This document shows positions 35,829 to 49,265 of a stretch of 64,000 bases of DNA, in pieces. The first letter of the stretch is position 1. The number at the start of each line of letters is the position of its first letter. Source of the stretch: Panopea generosa (lineage: Eukaryota > Mollusca > Bivalvia > Adapedonta > Hiatellidae); contig CM055899.1 of the NCBI GenBank assembly GCA_029582155.1, forward strand, positions 56,439,853-56,503,852, given 5' to 3'. The notes below the pieces were generated by a model. The model saw nothing but the letters and a program-made list of their open reading frames with translations, made no database searches and had not been told where the DNA came from. The translations under genes were made by a program, and so were the position numbers.

Positions 35829-38800
35829 TGCTAAGGTTATATGTCTGTAACTGGCTGAACTATATTTAATATACGTTAATTATATTCCTAAACGACTATT
35901 AGATACACATTATGTCTAATGAAATAAATCCTTAAAGTCAAATAAACAAGGTTTTCAGCAAAACATTATTTTTAAATGGTTCGACGAGCAGAATAAACAA
36001 TAATTATTAATATATATTCAAATCCGTGCTGATATAATACTTGTTAATATATTATGTTTCACTATAATAGTTAGAAGGATACAGGTAGCTTTTTCAAGAA
36101 GAAAGCATAATGATTAGGCTTAAGTATTTATGTATTGCAGTGCTCTTTCATCTTAGCATATAAAGAGACGTGCTACAAGACATATACATCGTTATAAAAA
36201 GGAGCTTCAAACGAGGCCACGTAAATAACTCTCAGGTCAATTGTCATTTTCCGAGGATAAATCATTTTAACCGCTAAAAGGTAGATACATGTAGTTGTTT
36301 TATTATATTGAATAACAATAAAAAATGGTAAGTCAAGAAGTCGTATTACATACAAATGTATTAGAAGTTTTTCACCTCAATCCATTCATACTTTCGCTGC
36401 GTTTTTTAACAGAGGTGTGAAAAGCATATTTTTTTTCGTAGCCTTTATATGCCTATTCTCAACTAACTTCAACTATTAATGTAACATTCCTAACCTTCAT
36501 ATATTCCCCGACTTAAAATATTCAAAGTACAATGTTACTAGTATTTAGCTACATACTGGATCTGCTCTTGATAAAAATTACATCATCAACGCCAATACGT
36601 ATACAACCTGACGTCATTATATAAACATATCAGATGTGGGAAATGGTCTTATTGTATTTTAGCGTTAAAAAAGTGGTACGTCAGTGTCAGTTTTAATTTA
36701 CGGAATATAATAAACAGTTAATTGTAACTGTTGTTTTATCGAGTAGAGCAAATGGAATTTGAATGGACTATCAGCATGAAAACGGAAGAACGTTTCGTTT
36801 GAACTATTGACTCGGTAACCGGATGAAACCAGTTTCGACAGAATAATTGCTGACTAGTTCATTTTTGAAGGAATAAGTGATCAATAGATTTTTTTTTATT
36901 TGACCCGATTAGTTCGGGTTTCGACAAATCATATTGAAACATTCATGTTGATATATACTTATTGCATATATGTAATACTATTTTCATAAATAACATGACA
37001 CATATATTCTATAGTAAAGTATTAGCTAATATTCATTATAATGACTGGTAATTAACATTACATAGTATTGCTGTTAACGAGAGATGAATGAAACTGAAAT
37101 ACTTGTATTCATATTCTCAACTACAGAGAATCACCGTAGTGCATTTGATACAAAGTATTTTCAATAAAATACAAAACACAAATCTTTATCTATATCTACT
37201 TAATACCTCATAAGATGTTACAATTTACACCACCGCTACGCTACGGGGACAAGCAGCATTTACGCAGAGTATAATCAGGGTAACAGTAAAGCGAACATCG
37301 GATAATACTTCAGACAGAGTTTAATGGAAACTGCCCCCAGGGGGTTCTCACGATAAATAATGGATACACGCAGAGAGGCATGTATCCAAGGAGATACACC
37401 CGGAGAGACATGTATCCAAGGAACGAGCGAACCTTAAGGATCCAATACGTTTGACATGTCAAGTAAATGTGACTCTAGAAATCTATTAATTACATGTATG
37501 TTCACTAATATGCACTTTTTTTCGGAATATAATTTTTATGTTCATGACTTAATAGGAACACGTAAAAGTTATTAAAAGAGAAATCATTGACAAGATGGAA
37601 TGTGACCTCTATTATTTCAGACAACGGATATGCAGACACAAGCGTATCTTAATTCCGTAAAAGGTTCGATTTGGGCGTAGATGGTTCTGTGATACAATGA
37701 ATCCATTATCTTGTATTAAATCAACGTGACGATACATTTAATGACCAATACACCAACGCTAGATGTTTTGGAACAGAACATACGTAGATTACATATTTAG
37801 GGAATATATTTGACAATACTATATATACACTTGTAATATATAACAATTGAATGTGAATGTTCACCAGCTGTAGTAACGGGTGATAACAATCGAATGAATA
37901 CAAACACAAGAAGCAATTCCGAGAATGGATACTTTTTAAAGGCACGTATAATTGATATACGATAATATACAGTATTTTCAACAATGTGGTATACTTACAT
38001 CTTAAGCGATACTATCTCATACTGTTGCAGCGTTACTGATAACGAATATACTGGCGTAATGTTGATATATAATACATTGTTATACCAATTACAAAATTTG
38101 GTTGCAATACGAAATATTGAATGTATTTTTGTACTTGTTAATGCAATTCAATTTCAATTTGAAATTCACTCAAGCCACCATGCGGTGTTATCTTTAGAAT
38201 ACAGTTTTTAAAAAAGAGGCTCGCAACACAATGTCAAAATTTATATTTGTGTTGAATCGCCAGGTTATTACAATACTTTTAGTAAGGTTAACCTATCTCA
38301 TATGATAGGAACAGTTTTGTTTTTATACCTTTTATGAATGCATTTAAGTTAAGTGAGTACTTTGATTATTTGCTTTATGGTGCAGATGTATCTTAAAAAA
38401 GAAATTATGCAATGTTTAATTATTTGTGATAAGCAAATATATAAATTTCGTTGTAATAAATACTTAAATACAATCTCTAGCCGATATAAATATCATTGAA
38501 CTATACATTACAGAAAAAAACAAGCACTGATCTCCTCTCCTCCTCGCAGTGTACGTGTTAGTAGTTAGTTAGATTAGACTGCACAGGTTGTATAAATCGT
38601 TACCGGTAAATATTAGACGATCTGCTCACTAATATCCGGAATCCACTTTGTACCGGTATGAAAAGGGTGACCCTAGTCAAACCTCAATTTGGTGAGCATA
38701 CTAATACGCTGTAGTGTCGTTTTGTCGTATATTGAATAGAATATAATGAAATGAAGATCGAATCTGCGAAAGTTTATACTTTTTTCCGGGACAAAATATA

Positions 38801-39769
38801 TCACCCTTTCTTTAGCCTTAATCTTTCTTACATTATAGTTCGTTTCACAGCATCGGTTTGTAAAAATGTGAGGTCCTGCGTTAGAACACATTTAGAAAAT
38901 AGCAGATCTTCCTTTTGGACGTCAGTGGCATACATTAAACACATACATTGACGACATGTTAACACTCATAAACTTCTAAATACATTCTGATAATGTTAAA
39001 CTATGCGTACATATGTACATATCGACAACGACGACAGAGATAGCATAATATATTTTGATTCGTTCTTTTAGTATCATTGAATGTAATTGCCAGCCATGAT
39101 AAATGATGACCATTAAACCAAATATATAAACATTTATCTTAGAACTATAAAAAAGATTATGCTTATTACTTATGTTATTTATTCAAAAACTTAAATATAT
39201 GCAATTTGAAATATTTTACGACTTTATTGTATTTTACTGTAGCTACTCTTTATGAGTCACTTTTTGATCGGTATGATTTTAGCTCATATATTTGAAACAA
39301 TTTTAACTATATAAAAATATATTCCAATACACATAACGACAAAGGCAAATATGACTTGCCATTAATTTGTAAAACATTAACTTAATAATAGTATGTAGGA
39401 AAACTATGTCTTACCTGCTTAACTCAGTTCCGTAAAAAATCCAGCACCGAGTAAAGCTGAAAAGTCTAGATACACTGTCTATGTACAAACGCTACGATGT
39501 ATGCGTTTTAACTACATACAACTATCATAACGTGTTAATGAGGTTTGATGAAAAGCGTACCTGAGATAATTGATTACAGATTTGTAGAGATTTGTGGTTG
39601 AATAACCCTTGTGTAACATGCCCCTTTGCACTCTATTCTTATTCGTTTCTCATAAATACATTCTGGGGATTAGAATTCATTCTGTGTGTAAGATTACTTG
39701 TTTATGTGCAAAATACGATAAACTACACATGCTTTTTTTGTATGGAGCCTATCTTTAGAATGATAAGCA
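35829..39769. other. Upstream region of the methyltransferase gene, no gene recognised
   Basis: The first few hundred bases must carry the promoter, but no element stands out. A 29-bp direct repeat (ACACGCAGAGAGGCATGTATCC / ACACCCGGAGAGACATGTATCC) occurs twice at 37361-37425 next to a locally GC-rich patch (37235-37440), possibly a decayed SINE. Nothing else was recognised. Confidence 0.4.
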
Positions 39770-40737
39770 AATGATAAGCAAAAGAGCCACATTGGTCTTT
39801 AATCGCTCCATAGGGAATACATTGACCATACTTTTTTCATAAATCAAGAGCCAAAAAGCTATTAATGGAGTAGTGCTGTTTAACATGCTATAAACTTTAT
39901 TTTGTTATTTAGTAACTATTATGTAAGTTTGGTCAAGAGTTGATTATTAAATACATGTGCAAGAGTACAAATAAATTCGAAAGCTGATTATCCTATTTTG
40001 CAAACTCAAGGATTTGTTAATTATATTATGGTTATAAATCTACAGTTGTATAAGTTTTACAAGATATCAAGCGAAAATGCATGTGCTAGAGAAATCCCTT
40101 TAACATATAAGACAATTTTTCATAAGTCAATAGACATAACTCTGACATTAATTATCCGATTAAGCAAGTTTAGGAACTCATTAAGCAAATCATAGTTTAT
40201 ATTACTACTACATTCTGAAATTCAAATGAAAGATGCGATTGCAAGAGTAAACGCTAGATAAGATAGTTTTTACGATTCAAGAGTAACAACTCCTACATAA
40301 CTTCTTCGGTTTTGGCAGTTCAAGAATAATTTGTGCCAGATATCATGGTTATATAAAAAACGTATAAGTTTGTTGAATAGCAAATGGTATACATAGTGCC
40401 AGAGTGCACAACATCATGTTAAATAGTGCATCTTTGATGTATTAAGGGCCACAACTCTTACATGTAGTGATTAATTTGGCCAGTTCAAGAACTTGTCAGA
40501 GACATTATGGTTATATTTAACTGTTTTGTACGTTTGGGAAGTCAAAGAATGCAGATGCTTAATTGCATACAACTTTAACAGTGAACCGACGGAAAACAAA
40601 CTGCGTACGGAAAAAGGACACATGGTAATTAGAATCGCTCATCGCGAGCTTTGCTCAGGTGAGTTAAAGTGATTTTTATATCTATCAACGTGTTTATATA
40701 TTTCCATCGGCTATGATCGGCCATTTCCATGACAGCA
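39770..40737. repeat. Probable degenerate dispersed repeat
   Basis: Loosely repeated phrases (ATTATGGTTATA at 40025, 40345 and 40503; AGTTCAAGAA at 40320 and 40479; GGCCACAACTCTTACAT) suggest an old internally repeated non-coding element, ending near CATCGCGAGCTTTGCTCAGG (40641). It has no coding frame. Confidence 0.35.
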
Positions 40738-40747
40738 GCATATAAAC

Positions 40748-40750
<3 letters not shown>
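40738..40750. repeat. LINE target-site duplication, 3' side
   Basis: GCATATAAACATA, identical to 47470-47482 on the other side of the LINE. Confidence 0.8.

Positions 40751-40785
<35 letters not shown>
40751..40785 (-). repeat. poly(A) tail of the LINE
   Basis: A pure run of Ts on the plus strand directly against the target-site duplication. Confidence 0.9.
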
Positions 40786-41278
40786 CTCTTCAACTATCAT
40801 ATGATAGCCCGTTTATTAAACTATTTTTACATAGTGATACATATAGTGAAGTACATATTTTAACATATACAAATGTAAACAAATAAAGACAAAATTAAAC
40901 TGGCCATAATCTGAAACTATAATATGAAATTTAGTTTGAACTTGTGAATGGTTCAGTATAAAAGTTTATTTTTAATCTAAATTATTTCTTCAGAATTAAG
41001 ATTTAGTATGATCAATTGATTATGTTATTTAAATTGGTTTGCTGCTTAATGTAGGGATCTACACATAGATAATATATTGAAAGAGATAGAGAAAAAAAAC
41101 AGATACAAAAAAACAAGATCCTGAGTATTCCTCTTGTAGGGTAGGTCAAAACATTTTTGATTTTCAATGTAGGTGCACATTTGTTTTCTTGCCAGTTTCT
41201 CGGTCAGTTTTAAGTTGCTTTTTTTTGACAGGTCATGATATTTTAGGTTTTCTGTATGTTTGAAAAGTGTTACTATAT

Positions 41279-44200
41279 TTATTGTAGGAATAGGTTATTG
41301 TATTTATTCCATTGTGTTTCAAAATAATGAATATCATTATTTTTTTGGGCAATGCATTTTAGTGATAAGAATGTATTTGTGATTCTGTTTTTAAATGCAG
41401 CTACAGATAATGTAGCATTATGTCGCTTCGTAGAAAATATATAATATTTAATTTCTATGATTACTAACAGGTCTGCATTTGAATAGATGTTCCCAATATT
41501 AAATATAAATAGTTCTTCTATAAATGTTATATTGATATTTTTCATTTGAAGCCACTGCTTAATATCTTGAAGAAATTGTTGCGTTGCTGTACATGTCCAA
41601 AGCATATGTATTAGAGTTTCCTCTTGTTGGCAATCATGGCATAGTGGACTGTTAATTATCTTAATTTTATGTAGATATTGTTTTGTTGGTAAAATTCTAT
41701 GGTAAATTCTAATTTGGAACCAACTTAAAATTGAACTATAGTTGTTTTTGAAGGGTGCTTTGTAAATATTATTCCACGTTTCTTGTTCTATTTCATAATG
41801 ATGTTCCCATTTAAGTTTAGATGTTGGCTGGAAGTTATTTTTATTCAGAATGTTATATAATTCCTTACAACCCTTTTTGTGTATAATAATTTTGGATACA
41901 GTAAAAGGTAAAATAGGGTAACTGCTTTTTTTTATTTAAACTGTTTATATTGTATTTTGTAAAGAATACTTTGATTGCATTTATAATACCATTATATTGA
42001 ATAAAATTAGTGTTTATATTATAAATTTCTGTAAATTCTTGTTCTGTATAAAAACTGCCATTTTCTTTTATTAAGTCATTTAAATATATAATGCCCTTAC
42101 TGTACCATGTTTTACAAAAGAAGGATTCTCTTCCAACTAAAATATCTTCATTATAAAATAGTGGTGACCTGATAATGAGATCTGTTGTTGTCGGTTTATT
42201 TAGTTTTTGATAATTATATAATGCTTCAAGGACATCTTTCCAGAACAAATTCTTTATTTTGTCTCTTTGTTTACTTAAATATTTGCCACCAAAATTTATT
42301 AGATCTTTCAAATTAAGTTTTTCTTCAATTATATTTTTCCAGTTTCCTTCCATTGTTATCAGTCTTCTTATCCAAGTTATTTTTAGTGCTGAAATAAATG
42401 CTTTTATGTTAACCATATTTAGTCCTCCATCTATATATTGTTTGATTAGAACCATGTTTTTTATTTTTGCGGGGCCTTTCCATAAAAATTCATAGAAAAT
42501 TATATTTAAATCTTTAATTATATTATCATTTGGAGTAGGTAGTGAAATAAATAGATGGTTTAATATTGGTAGTAATAAAGATTTGATGACAATTATTTTA
42601 CCAAGTGGTGTCATACATCTGCATTGCCAGAGTTTGATTAGCTTTTTAATTTTTATTATTTTGTCTTTATAGTTTATATTGATAATTTCATTAAGGTCTA
42701 CATTAAAAATGATACCTAATAATTTAAATTCTGTTTTGCCCCAGTTTAGTTTCCATTTTGTTTTGATTGTTTTTGAGCTATATTTGTTATGACCTATCCA
42801 TACTACTTGGGTTTTGTCAAAGTTGACTTTAAGACCAGAATATTCTGAAAAAATTGATAATTCATTAAGGGTTTCATTTAAAGACTTATCTGACCCGTCA
42901 AGAATAGCCGAAGTATCATCAGCATATTGTGAAAGTTTATATTCTGTTTCCCCTATGATTGTGCCCTTTATATTTTTATTGTTTCTAATTTTTATTGCAA
43001 GAATTTCGGAACATAAGATGAAGATATAAGGTGACAAGGGGTCGCCTTGACGACAACCGCGACCTATTTGAAAAAATGATGATAGATGGCCTCCTTGATT
43101 AACAGCAAGTGTAGCATTTTTGTAAAATAAATTCACCCATGATATAATGGAGTTTCCAAATCCAAAATATTTTAAAACTTTATTAATGAAAGACCAAGAG
43201 ATGGAATCAAAGGCTTTTTCAAAATCAATTAGTAACAATAACCCAGATATGTTTTTTTCTTCCGTATTCTGCATAATATCATATAATAATCTCGTATTTT
43301 CTCCTAAGTATCGTCCTGCAATGAACCCAGTTTGATCTGAGTGTATTCAATTATTTAAAGTGCTTTTAATGCGATTTGCTATACAGCCTAAGGCGATTTT
43401 ATATACGCAATTTAAAAGTGAAATTGGTCTATAATTTTTCATCTGGAATCTACTTTTATTTTCTTTAGGAATGCAAGTTATTATCCCCTCTTTTTGAGTA
43501 ACACATAATTCTCCTTTATTAAAACCAGCATTTATTGAACATACAACGAAATGTCCTAATTTACCCCAAAAAACCTTGTAGAAATCACAATTATATCCTG
43601 AACTTCCTGGACTTTTCCCATTTTTCATTGCTTTAAGCGTAATTGAAGCCTGCTCAAAAGTAATTAAACCATCTAGTGAATTTGACTCTATTGATGTAAG
43701 TTTAGGAATTTCATTTGTTACATTTAAAAAATCATTATTTAAGTTTATATCTATTAGAGTTTCATCTCTACTTGAATAAAGTTGCTGATAAAAAAGTTGA
43801 GCTTCTTTAAGAATATCTGTTTGATTAGTAAAATAGCTTTCATCATTTTTTTCAAGTTTTGGTATTATTTTACTGGAATAATTATGTGATTCTCATTTGC
43901 AAAAATAATTTGAAGGTTTTTCATCCTCTTCAATAATAGTTGCCCTCGATCTTATCATAGCCCCACGCATCTTATGTTTTCGGATATTTATAAGTTCATT
44001 TTTGTAATTTTCTAATTGGTTGATATTGTCAGGTTTTAGTTTTTTTTCTAAATTGTCTATTTTATTTATCAAATCTTTTTCTAACTTGTCAGTCTCTCTC
44101 TTTTTAAAACTTGAATAAGATATTGACTTGCCTCTGATTTCCATTAGTAACGTTTCAAGAAATAGCTGATCATCTATAATAAATTCTATTTTATCATTTG

Positions 44201-45069
44201 CAATTTGTTCAATATTATTAAAGTTATATATGGGTAATGCATATTGTGCCTTAATTTCTTTGATTTTATCATTTATTGTATTTAAATAGTCTATATCATT
44301 TAAAAGACTGTTATTGTGCTTCCAGAGACCTTTACCAGGTTTAAAATTGTTAAAAGAAATATTTAAAATAACCATTGAATGGTCGGATCTGTAACTAGAT
44401 TCAATATGACATTTATTTACCGAAGAGAGTAATTTTTCTGACACTAGAAAAAAATCAAGCCTAGCCTGTTTTAAAGGTGTTTTACGCCTCCAGGTATAGC
44501 GTTTTAATGTTCGATAACATTCTCTAAATGGGTCAATCAAGTTATATTTTTCTTTTATTTCTAAAACTTTTTGTTGCGCTTTTTTATTCTTTGTATCAGA
44601 GTAATTGCAGTAATCTAATTTCGGGTCTTGTACAATGTTGAAATCTCCGCATAAGACATAAGTTTCATCATTATATACTTCTGCTTTTATCAAAAGATTA
44701 TCAAAGAAAAATGGGGAGTCTTTATTGGGTCCATATAAGGTTATAAGAGTAAATCTATTATTATCTACAGTTAAATCTGCAATTATGTAATTACCCTCAG
44801 GGTCAGAGGTATGTGCATGTATAGTATAGTCTAAGTTTTTATTGAATAAAATCGCACAGCCACGACTATTTGAGCTGACCGAGGAGAAAAGACATTTATT
44901 ACCCCATTCTGAATTAATAACATTTTCTATATAAGTTGTTGAGTGAATATCTTGTAAACAGTATATCTGACATTTTTTTTGCTTTTAAATAATTAAAAAC
45001 ATCAAGTCTTTTGTGAACTGAACCAAGACCCTGACAATTAACAGTTAAAATTTTGAGGTCAGTCGCCAT
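41279..45069 (-). pseudogene. LINE ORF2: APE endonuclease, reverse transcriptase, zinc knuckle (broken)
   Basis: Starts ATG 45069 (ATDLKILTVNCQGLGSVHKR, the endonuclease N-terminus) and ends at a stop at 41279. Endonuclease landmarks are LQDIHSTTYIENVI, LCGDFNIVQDPKLDYCNYSD, QARLDFFLVSEKL and YRSDHSMVI. RT landmarks are PGSSGYNCDFYK, MKNYRPISLLNCVYKI, LLLLIDFEKAFDSISW, GRGCRQGDPLSPYIF and YADDT. The C-terminus has a CHDCQQEETLIHMLWTC zinc knuckle. Lesions: one extra A in an A8 run at 44973-44980, in-frame TGA at 43893-43895 and 43347-43349, and another extra A in an A8 run at 41926-41933. Apart from these four the frame is continuous for about 1260 codons. The protein would nick target DNA and copy the LINE RNA; as read here it cannot be made in one piece. 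Confidence 0.88.
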
Positions 45070-46261
45070 TGTGTGAAAATCTATATAAAATGTAGGTTAA
45101 ATATGCATGACCTAGACATAGAGGAATACTCAAACTAAAAAACAAAAAAGCTACAAAAGTGATACAAAACATATTAATGCTGTGCTTAATAAATTGTGAA
45201 AAAATGCACATCATTTTGGTGTTAAAAAATTGAAAATAATGTCAATGTAATTTATAATTATTGATACAAATTTTTTTTTATATATTTTTTTAAATCATTA
45301 AATTGTGTGTCTCTCTCTGTAGACAAAAAATATTGCTGATAAATTAATAAAGAACAAATGCTGTCTATATTAGAATAAGTCATATCTTCCAGTCTTAGAC
45401 TGCATATTACTAGCCGGACAGACAGTCAATTGATTTATTTTGTAACTTTACAGTTGGTTTAAATTTTACATAATTAATAAAAAAAGGAACAAAAAAATAA
45501 AATGAAACCAAAAAATCTCAATTATATTAGCATGTCAAAACATTAAATTTGATTCCACCATAACGATTTATGTTTAGTTTTGTATAACCATATTTTTAGT
45601 GAAAATTATTTTTTATTAAGAGTGTGTACATATACTTTGTTTTTCATAAATATCCAATTACTTATACAGGCGTGATCTAGTCCGCCATTTGTGTATGAAA
45701 AAGGGATATATTTAATGCAAAGTGTACCAAGTATATCTAATCTATGTTGTTGTTGTTTTGTTTTTTTTGATGATATTTATTTAAAGCTAGATTTTTTATT
45801 ATTCTTTTTTAAAAAATATTTTATGGCATATACTTACATAAACTACATTCCTTTTCCAAATTTTGCTTAAGTCCACAAAAGTAAAATTCATCATTTAAAT
45901 CCATTTAGAACACATATTATAAACAGTAAGAATGACATGTGGTTCATAAGTGATACTGAAAGTCCCACTTAAGTTTTAAATGAACCATCAAATTATAATA
46001 AATCCACTTAAGCCATGTAAATAAATATTTATAAACATTTAAATCCATTTGAATTAGCATGAAAACACATATTATAAACAATAAGAATGAATTGTGGTTG
46101 GTAAGTGATACTGAAAGTCCCACTTAAGTTCTAGTTGAACCACTGAAATTAAATCCACTAAAATCCATTTAATGGAGATGTAATACGATTAATCAATAAT
46201 CCAATTTCTGTCAGTAAAAAACACGATACAGAAAATCCCACTAAAGTTCTAGAGAACTATT
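45070..46261 (-). repeat. LINE inter-ORF spacer with internal tandem repeats
   Basis: At 45895-46258 there are about 2.5 units of some 140 bp. They share AATCCATTT, ACACATATTATAAACA.TAAG, GTAAGTGATACTGAAAGTCC and CCCACTTAAGTTCTAG. The remaining 800 bp holds A/T runs and no frame. A 1.2 kb spacer is long for this kind of LINE. Confidence 0.7.
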
Positions 46262-47175
46262 TTATTTCTTTTTGATGATATCCTCAATCTTGTCGAAAAG
46301 ATCAAATGTGTACTTCCTGTCATTCTGCGTAGTTTTAGCATAGATGGAATTGTTGAAATACCATCCCTGGTCAATATCATGATGCTCGCATAGTCTTTGA
46401 ATCAATGCTGCATTAAGCTTTGTGACATCGTCAACAAGACGATGCCCATCTGCTTTGAAGGCTTTGCGGTTTTTCATTATTTTGGCCTTTTCAGTGTTAT
46501 TGGACAGTTTGACTAAAACTGGACGTTCGTGATTTATCTTTCCAGGTATGCGGTGAATGGCTACTATTTTGGATTTTTCAAGAGTTATTCTCTTCTTCTG
46601 GAGCATGTCACAAACATGAGTGGTCAATGTCTCTACAGTTTCACCCGGCCTTTCCTTAATGTTCATGATCTTGAAGTTGTTCTTACGGGAATACTGTTCA
46701 TTGTAATTGGCCTTAGCTAATGCTTCTTTAGACCTGCTATCTGCTTTTTCACATGTAGATTTGACATTAGCCATTTGTGTTTTAGTTGTGTTAAGTCCTT
46801 TTTAAGCATTTCATTTTCTGTTACAAGATTTTTAATATTCTCTTGAATTGCTTTCGTTTTTTCTTCCACCTTTATGGCAATGGTTACCTCCATGTTTTCA
46901 TTTAGATCTGCAATGATTTTTGTAACAGTCTGTTGGATAAACAACTCCATCTCATCTTTCTTCAAAACCATTTTGATGTCTCCCCTCAAACTTTTAACTT
47001 CTTCCGATAATCCCTCTAGATGATGACTGAGTACAGTTATTTCTTCAACACTTGAATTTGGTGATACCTCTGTAATTGACCTTTTGAACGGTGGTGGCTT
47101 ACTGCCTGAGGCTGTGTTTGAAGATCCTGATTTCCCCATTTGTTTGGCTGGCTTAATTATATCACTTTTATTCAT
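46262..47175 (-). pseudogene. LINE ORF1: coiled coil plus L1-type RRM (one frameshift)
   Basis: Starts ATG 47175 with a basic, proline/serine-rich head (MNKSDIIKPAKQMGKSGSS). A long coiled coil follows (MVLKKDEMELFIQQTVTKII, KVEEKTKAIQENIKNLVTEN). After a frame change near 46780-46795, consistent with one missing base, it continues in the next frame with the RRM-like domain NNFKIMNIKERPGETVETL..IVAIHRIPG..RPVLVKL and a C-terminal domain ending DLFDKIEDIIKKK. L1 ORF1 proteins trimerise through the coiled coil and bind LINE RNA as chaperones. Confidence 0.85.
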
Positions 47176-47469
47176 GATTGTAGTTGATTGTAGTTAATTC
47201 TCCAATGTGTTAGGGATTGTGTCACAACACTAAAGTCCTTGAAATTTAAAATTCCAAACAAAGGAATTTTGCAGTTAGTTTTTCCTTTTTTCCTTTTTTC
47301 TTGAAAATTAATTTAAATTTTCAAATAATTTTTTCACTTTTCTGTCAAGTTATACTTTAGACACAAATGTATCATAAATAGTTCATGATTTAACACTAGT
47401 AAACATGTTTTATCCACCAAAATGTCAGCAGAGAATAAACCTAAAACATCTCTACTTGAAACCCCTCAG
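47176..47469 (-). promoter_or_regulatory. LINE 5' UTR (putative internal promoter)
   Basis: The 294 bp between the target-site duplication and the ORF1 start. Full-length LINEs carry their promoter here; no specific element was identified. TTCCTTTTTTCCTTTTTTCT at 47281 is a pyrimidine-rich patch on the plus strand. Confidence 0.5.
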
Positions 47470-47482
47470 GCATATAAACATA
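47470..47482. repeat. LINE target-site duplication, 5' side
   Basis: GCATATAAACATA, identical to 40738-40750. Confidence 0.8.
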
Positions 47483-48394
47483 GTTAGTACATAGAATATT
47501 CATTTGTAAAATACATGTACATACATGTACATAATAGTAAAAGAAGAATAAGGAGCCATCATTTAAAAACGGTCAGTAACAGAACGGCCATTACATGTGG
47601 AGCGTAAACCTATTTGATGGGTACATCCAACGAACATGTATGAATATGTTATTTTCGAAGTTTACATTGTAAAAAGAACAACAATAAATCGAAATTAAAA
47701 TACTAGTGTTACAGTATAGAATGCTTACATTAATATTACAACGCCGTATTCGTGTTTACTATTATAAGTACCCATGATCGTTAAAACAATTCACTACAAC
47801 TCTTTCTACGAAGAGCTATTACAGTTTAACTGTATAATAATCCTACTCAAGATGTTCCCATTAACTCATTAAGCACTGAAATTGCTTATCTATCAGATTT
47901 ATCATGCGGCATCCTCGGGTTAACAGTCGTATTATTGCAGTCGTATTATTAACAGTCACATTATTTGCAATTATTGTGGTTGTATTGTTGAAGTGTATAG
48001 TGCTGATGATGAGACGAAATAAACACTTGGATTCTGATAAATGAAACAATCTTTAGAAGTTCGTTATTTTTTCTATTACATTGCAGTTAGACTGTTAGAC
48101 CGGTAACTCAATATTCCGGGTATCCGAACATAACTATTTTGTAGAATATATTATTAAACACATCGTGTGCAATGGTAGTCTATCATGGAGTTGGATTTCC
48201 GACCTGCACACTTCGAAAGCTTCATCATGGCCAATTTCACGCACATTACATGGTAATTAATTAAAATCAGATAAAAATCAACAAAAATAAATAATTGAGA
48301 TATAACAGGGAATATCTATACCCCGATATCCTTGATGTTTGGCTTACCGTACATGTGTTCGTTTTGGCAGTTTTATGATAATATTACGACTTTG
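47483..48394. other. Intergenic, nothing recognised
   Basis: AT-rich; a minor repeat of GTCGTATTATT / GTCACATTATT at 47925-47965. No exon seen. Confidence 0.4.
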
Positions 48395-49265
48395 GCATCG
48401 TGTTATTGCTATTTCGTCATCGTGCCTTCGCTCCTTCGCTACCGTGTTATTGCTATTTCATCATCGTGCCTTCTCTCCATCACTACCGTGTTATTGCTAT
48501 TTCGTCATCTTGTCTTCGCCCCACCACTATCGTGTTATCGTTATTTCGTCATCGTGCCTTCGCTTCATCACTACAGTGTTATTGCTATTTAGTCATCGTG
48601 CCTTCGCTCCATCACTATCGTGTTATTGCTATTTCGTCATCGTGTCTTCGCTCCATCACCATCGTGTTATCGTTATTTCGTCATCGTGCCTTCGCTCCAT
48701 CACCATCGTGTTATTGCTATTTCGTCATCGTGCCTTCGCTTCATCACTACCGTGTTATCGTTATTACGTCATCGTGCCTTAGCTTCATCACTATCGTGTT
48801 ATTGCTATTTCGTCATCGTGCCTTCGCTTCATCACTACTGTGTTATCGTTATTTCATCATCGTACCTTTGCTCCATCACTATCGTGTTATTGCTATTTCA
48901 TCATCGTGCCTTCGCTCCATCACTATCGTGTTATTTCTATTTCGTAATCGGGCCTTCGCTCCATCACTTTCGTGTCATTGCTTTTTCGTCATCGTTTCTT
49001 CGCTTCATCACCATCGTGTTATTGCTATTTCGTAATCGGGCCTTCGCTTCATCACTATCGTGTTATTGCTATTTCATCATCGTGCCTTCGCTCCATCACT
49101 ATCGTGTTATTGCTATTTTATTATCGTGCCTTCGCTCCATCACTATCGTGTTATTGCTATTTCGTAATCGGGCCTTCGCTTCATGACTATCGTGTTTTTG
49201 CTATTTCGTCATCGTGCCTATCGTGTTATCGCTGTTTCGTCATCGTGCCTTCGCTCCATCACTAT
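48395..49265. repeat. 44-bp satellite, about 20 copies
   Basis: The unit reads CGTGTTATTGCTATTTCGTC then ATCGTGCCTTCGCTCCATCA then CTAT (44 bp). Because 44 is not a multiple of three and no unit contains a forward stop, all three plus-strand frames stay open for long stretches (147, 211 and 188 codons overlap). The frames have no start context or family match and are best read as by-products of the repeat. Confidence 0.95.

Larger units (their letters stand above)
40751..47469 (-). mobile_element. Full-length L1/Tx1-type LINE insertion (6.7 kb)
   Basis: On the minus strand the order is 5' UTR (about 294 bp), ORF1, a 1.2 kb spacer, ORF2 (endonuclease, reverse transcriptase, zinc knuckle), 3' UTR and a poly(A) tail seen as the T run at 40751-40785. 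The element is bounded by a perfect 13-bp direct repeat (40738-40750 and 47470-47482), the mark of target-primed reverse transcription. RT motifs GRGCRQGDPLSPYIF and YADDT and the APE endonuclease place it in the L1/Tx1 group and not CR1. The intact tail and TSD imply a fairly recent insertion, yet both ORFs carry lesions. Confidence 0.9.

Noticed and set aside
43893-43895. In-frame TGA read as selenocysteine
   Set aside because: The element is a LINE RT, no SECIS-like structure was noticed, and other lesions show ordinary decay.
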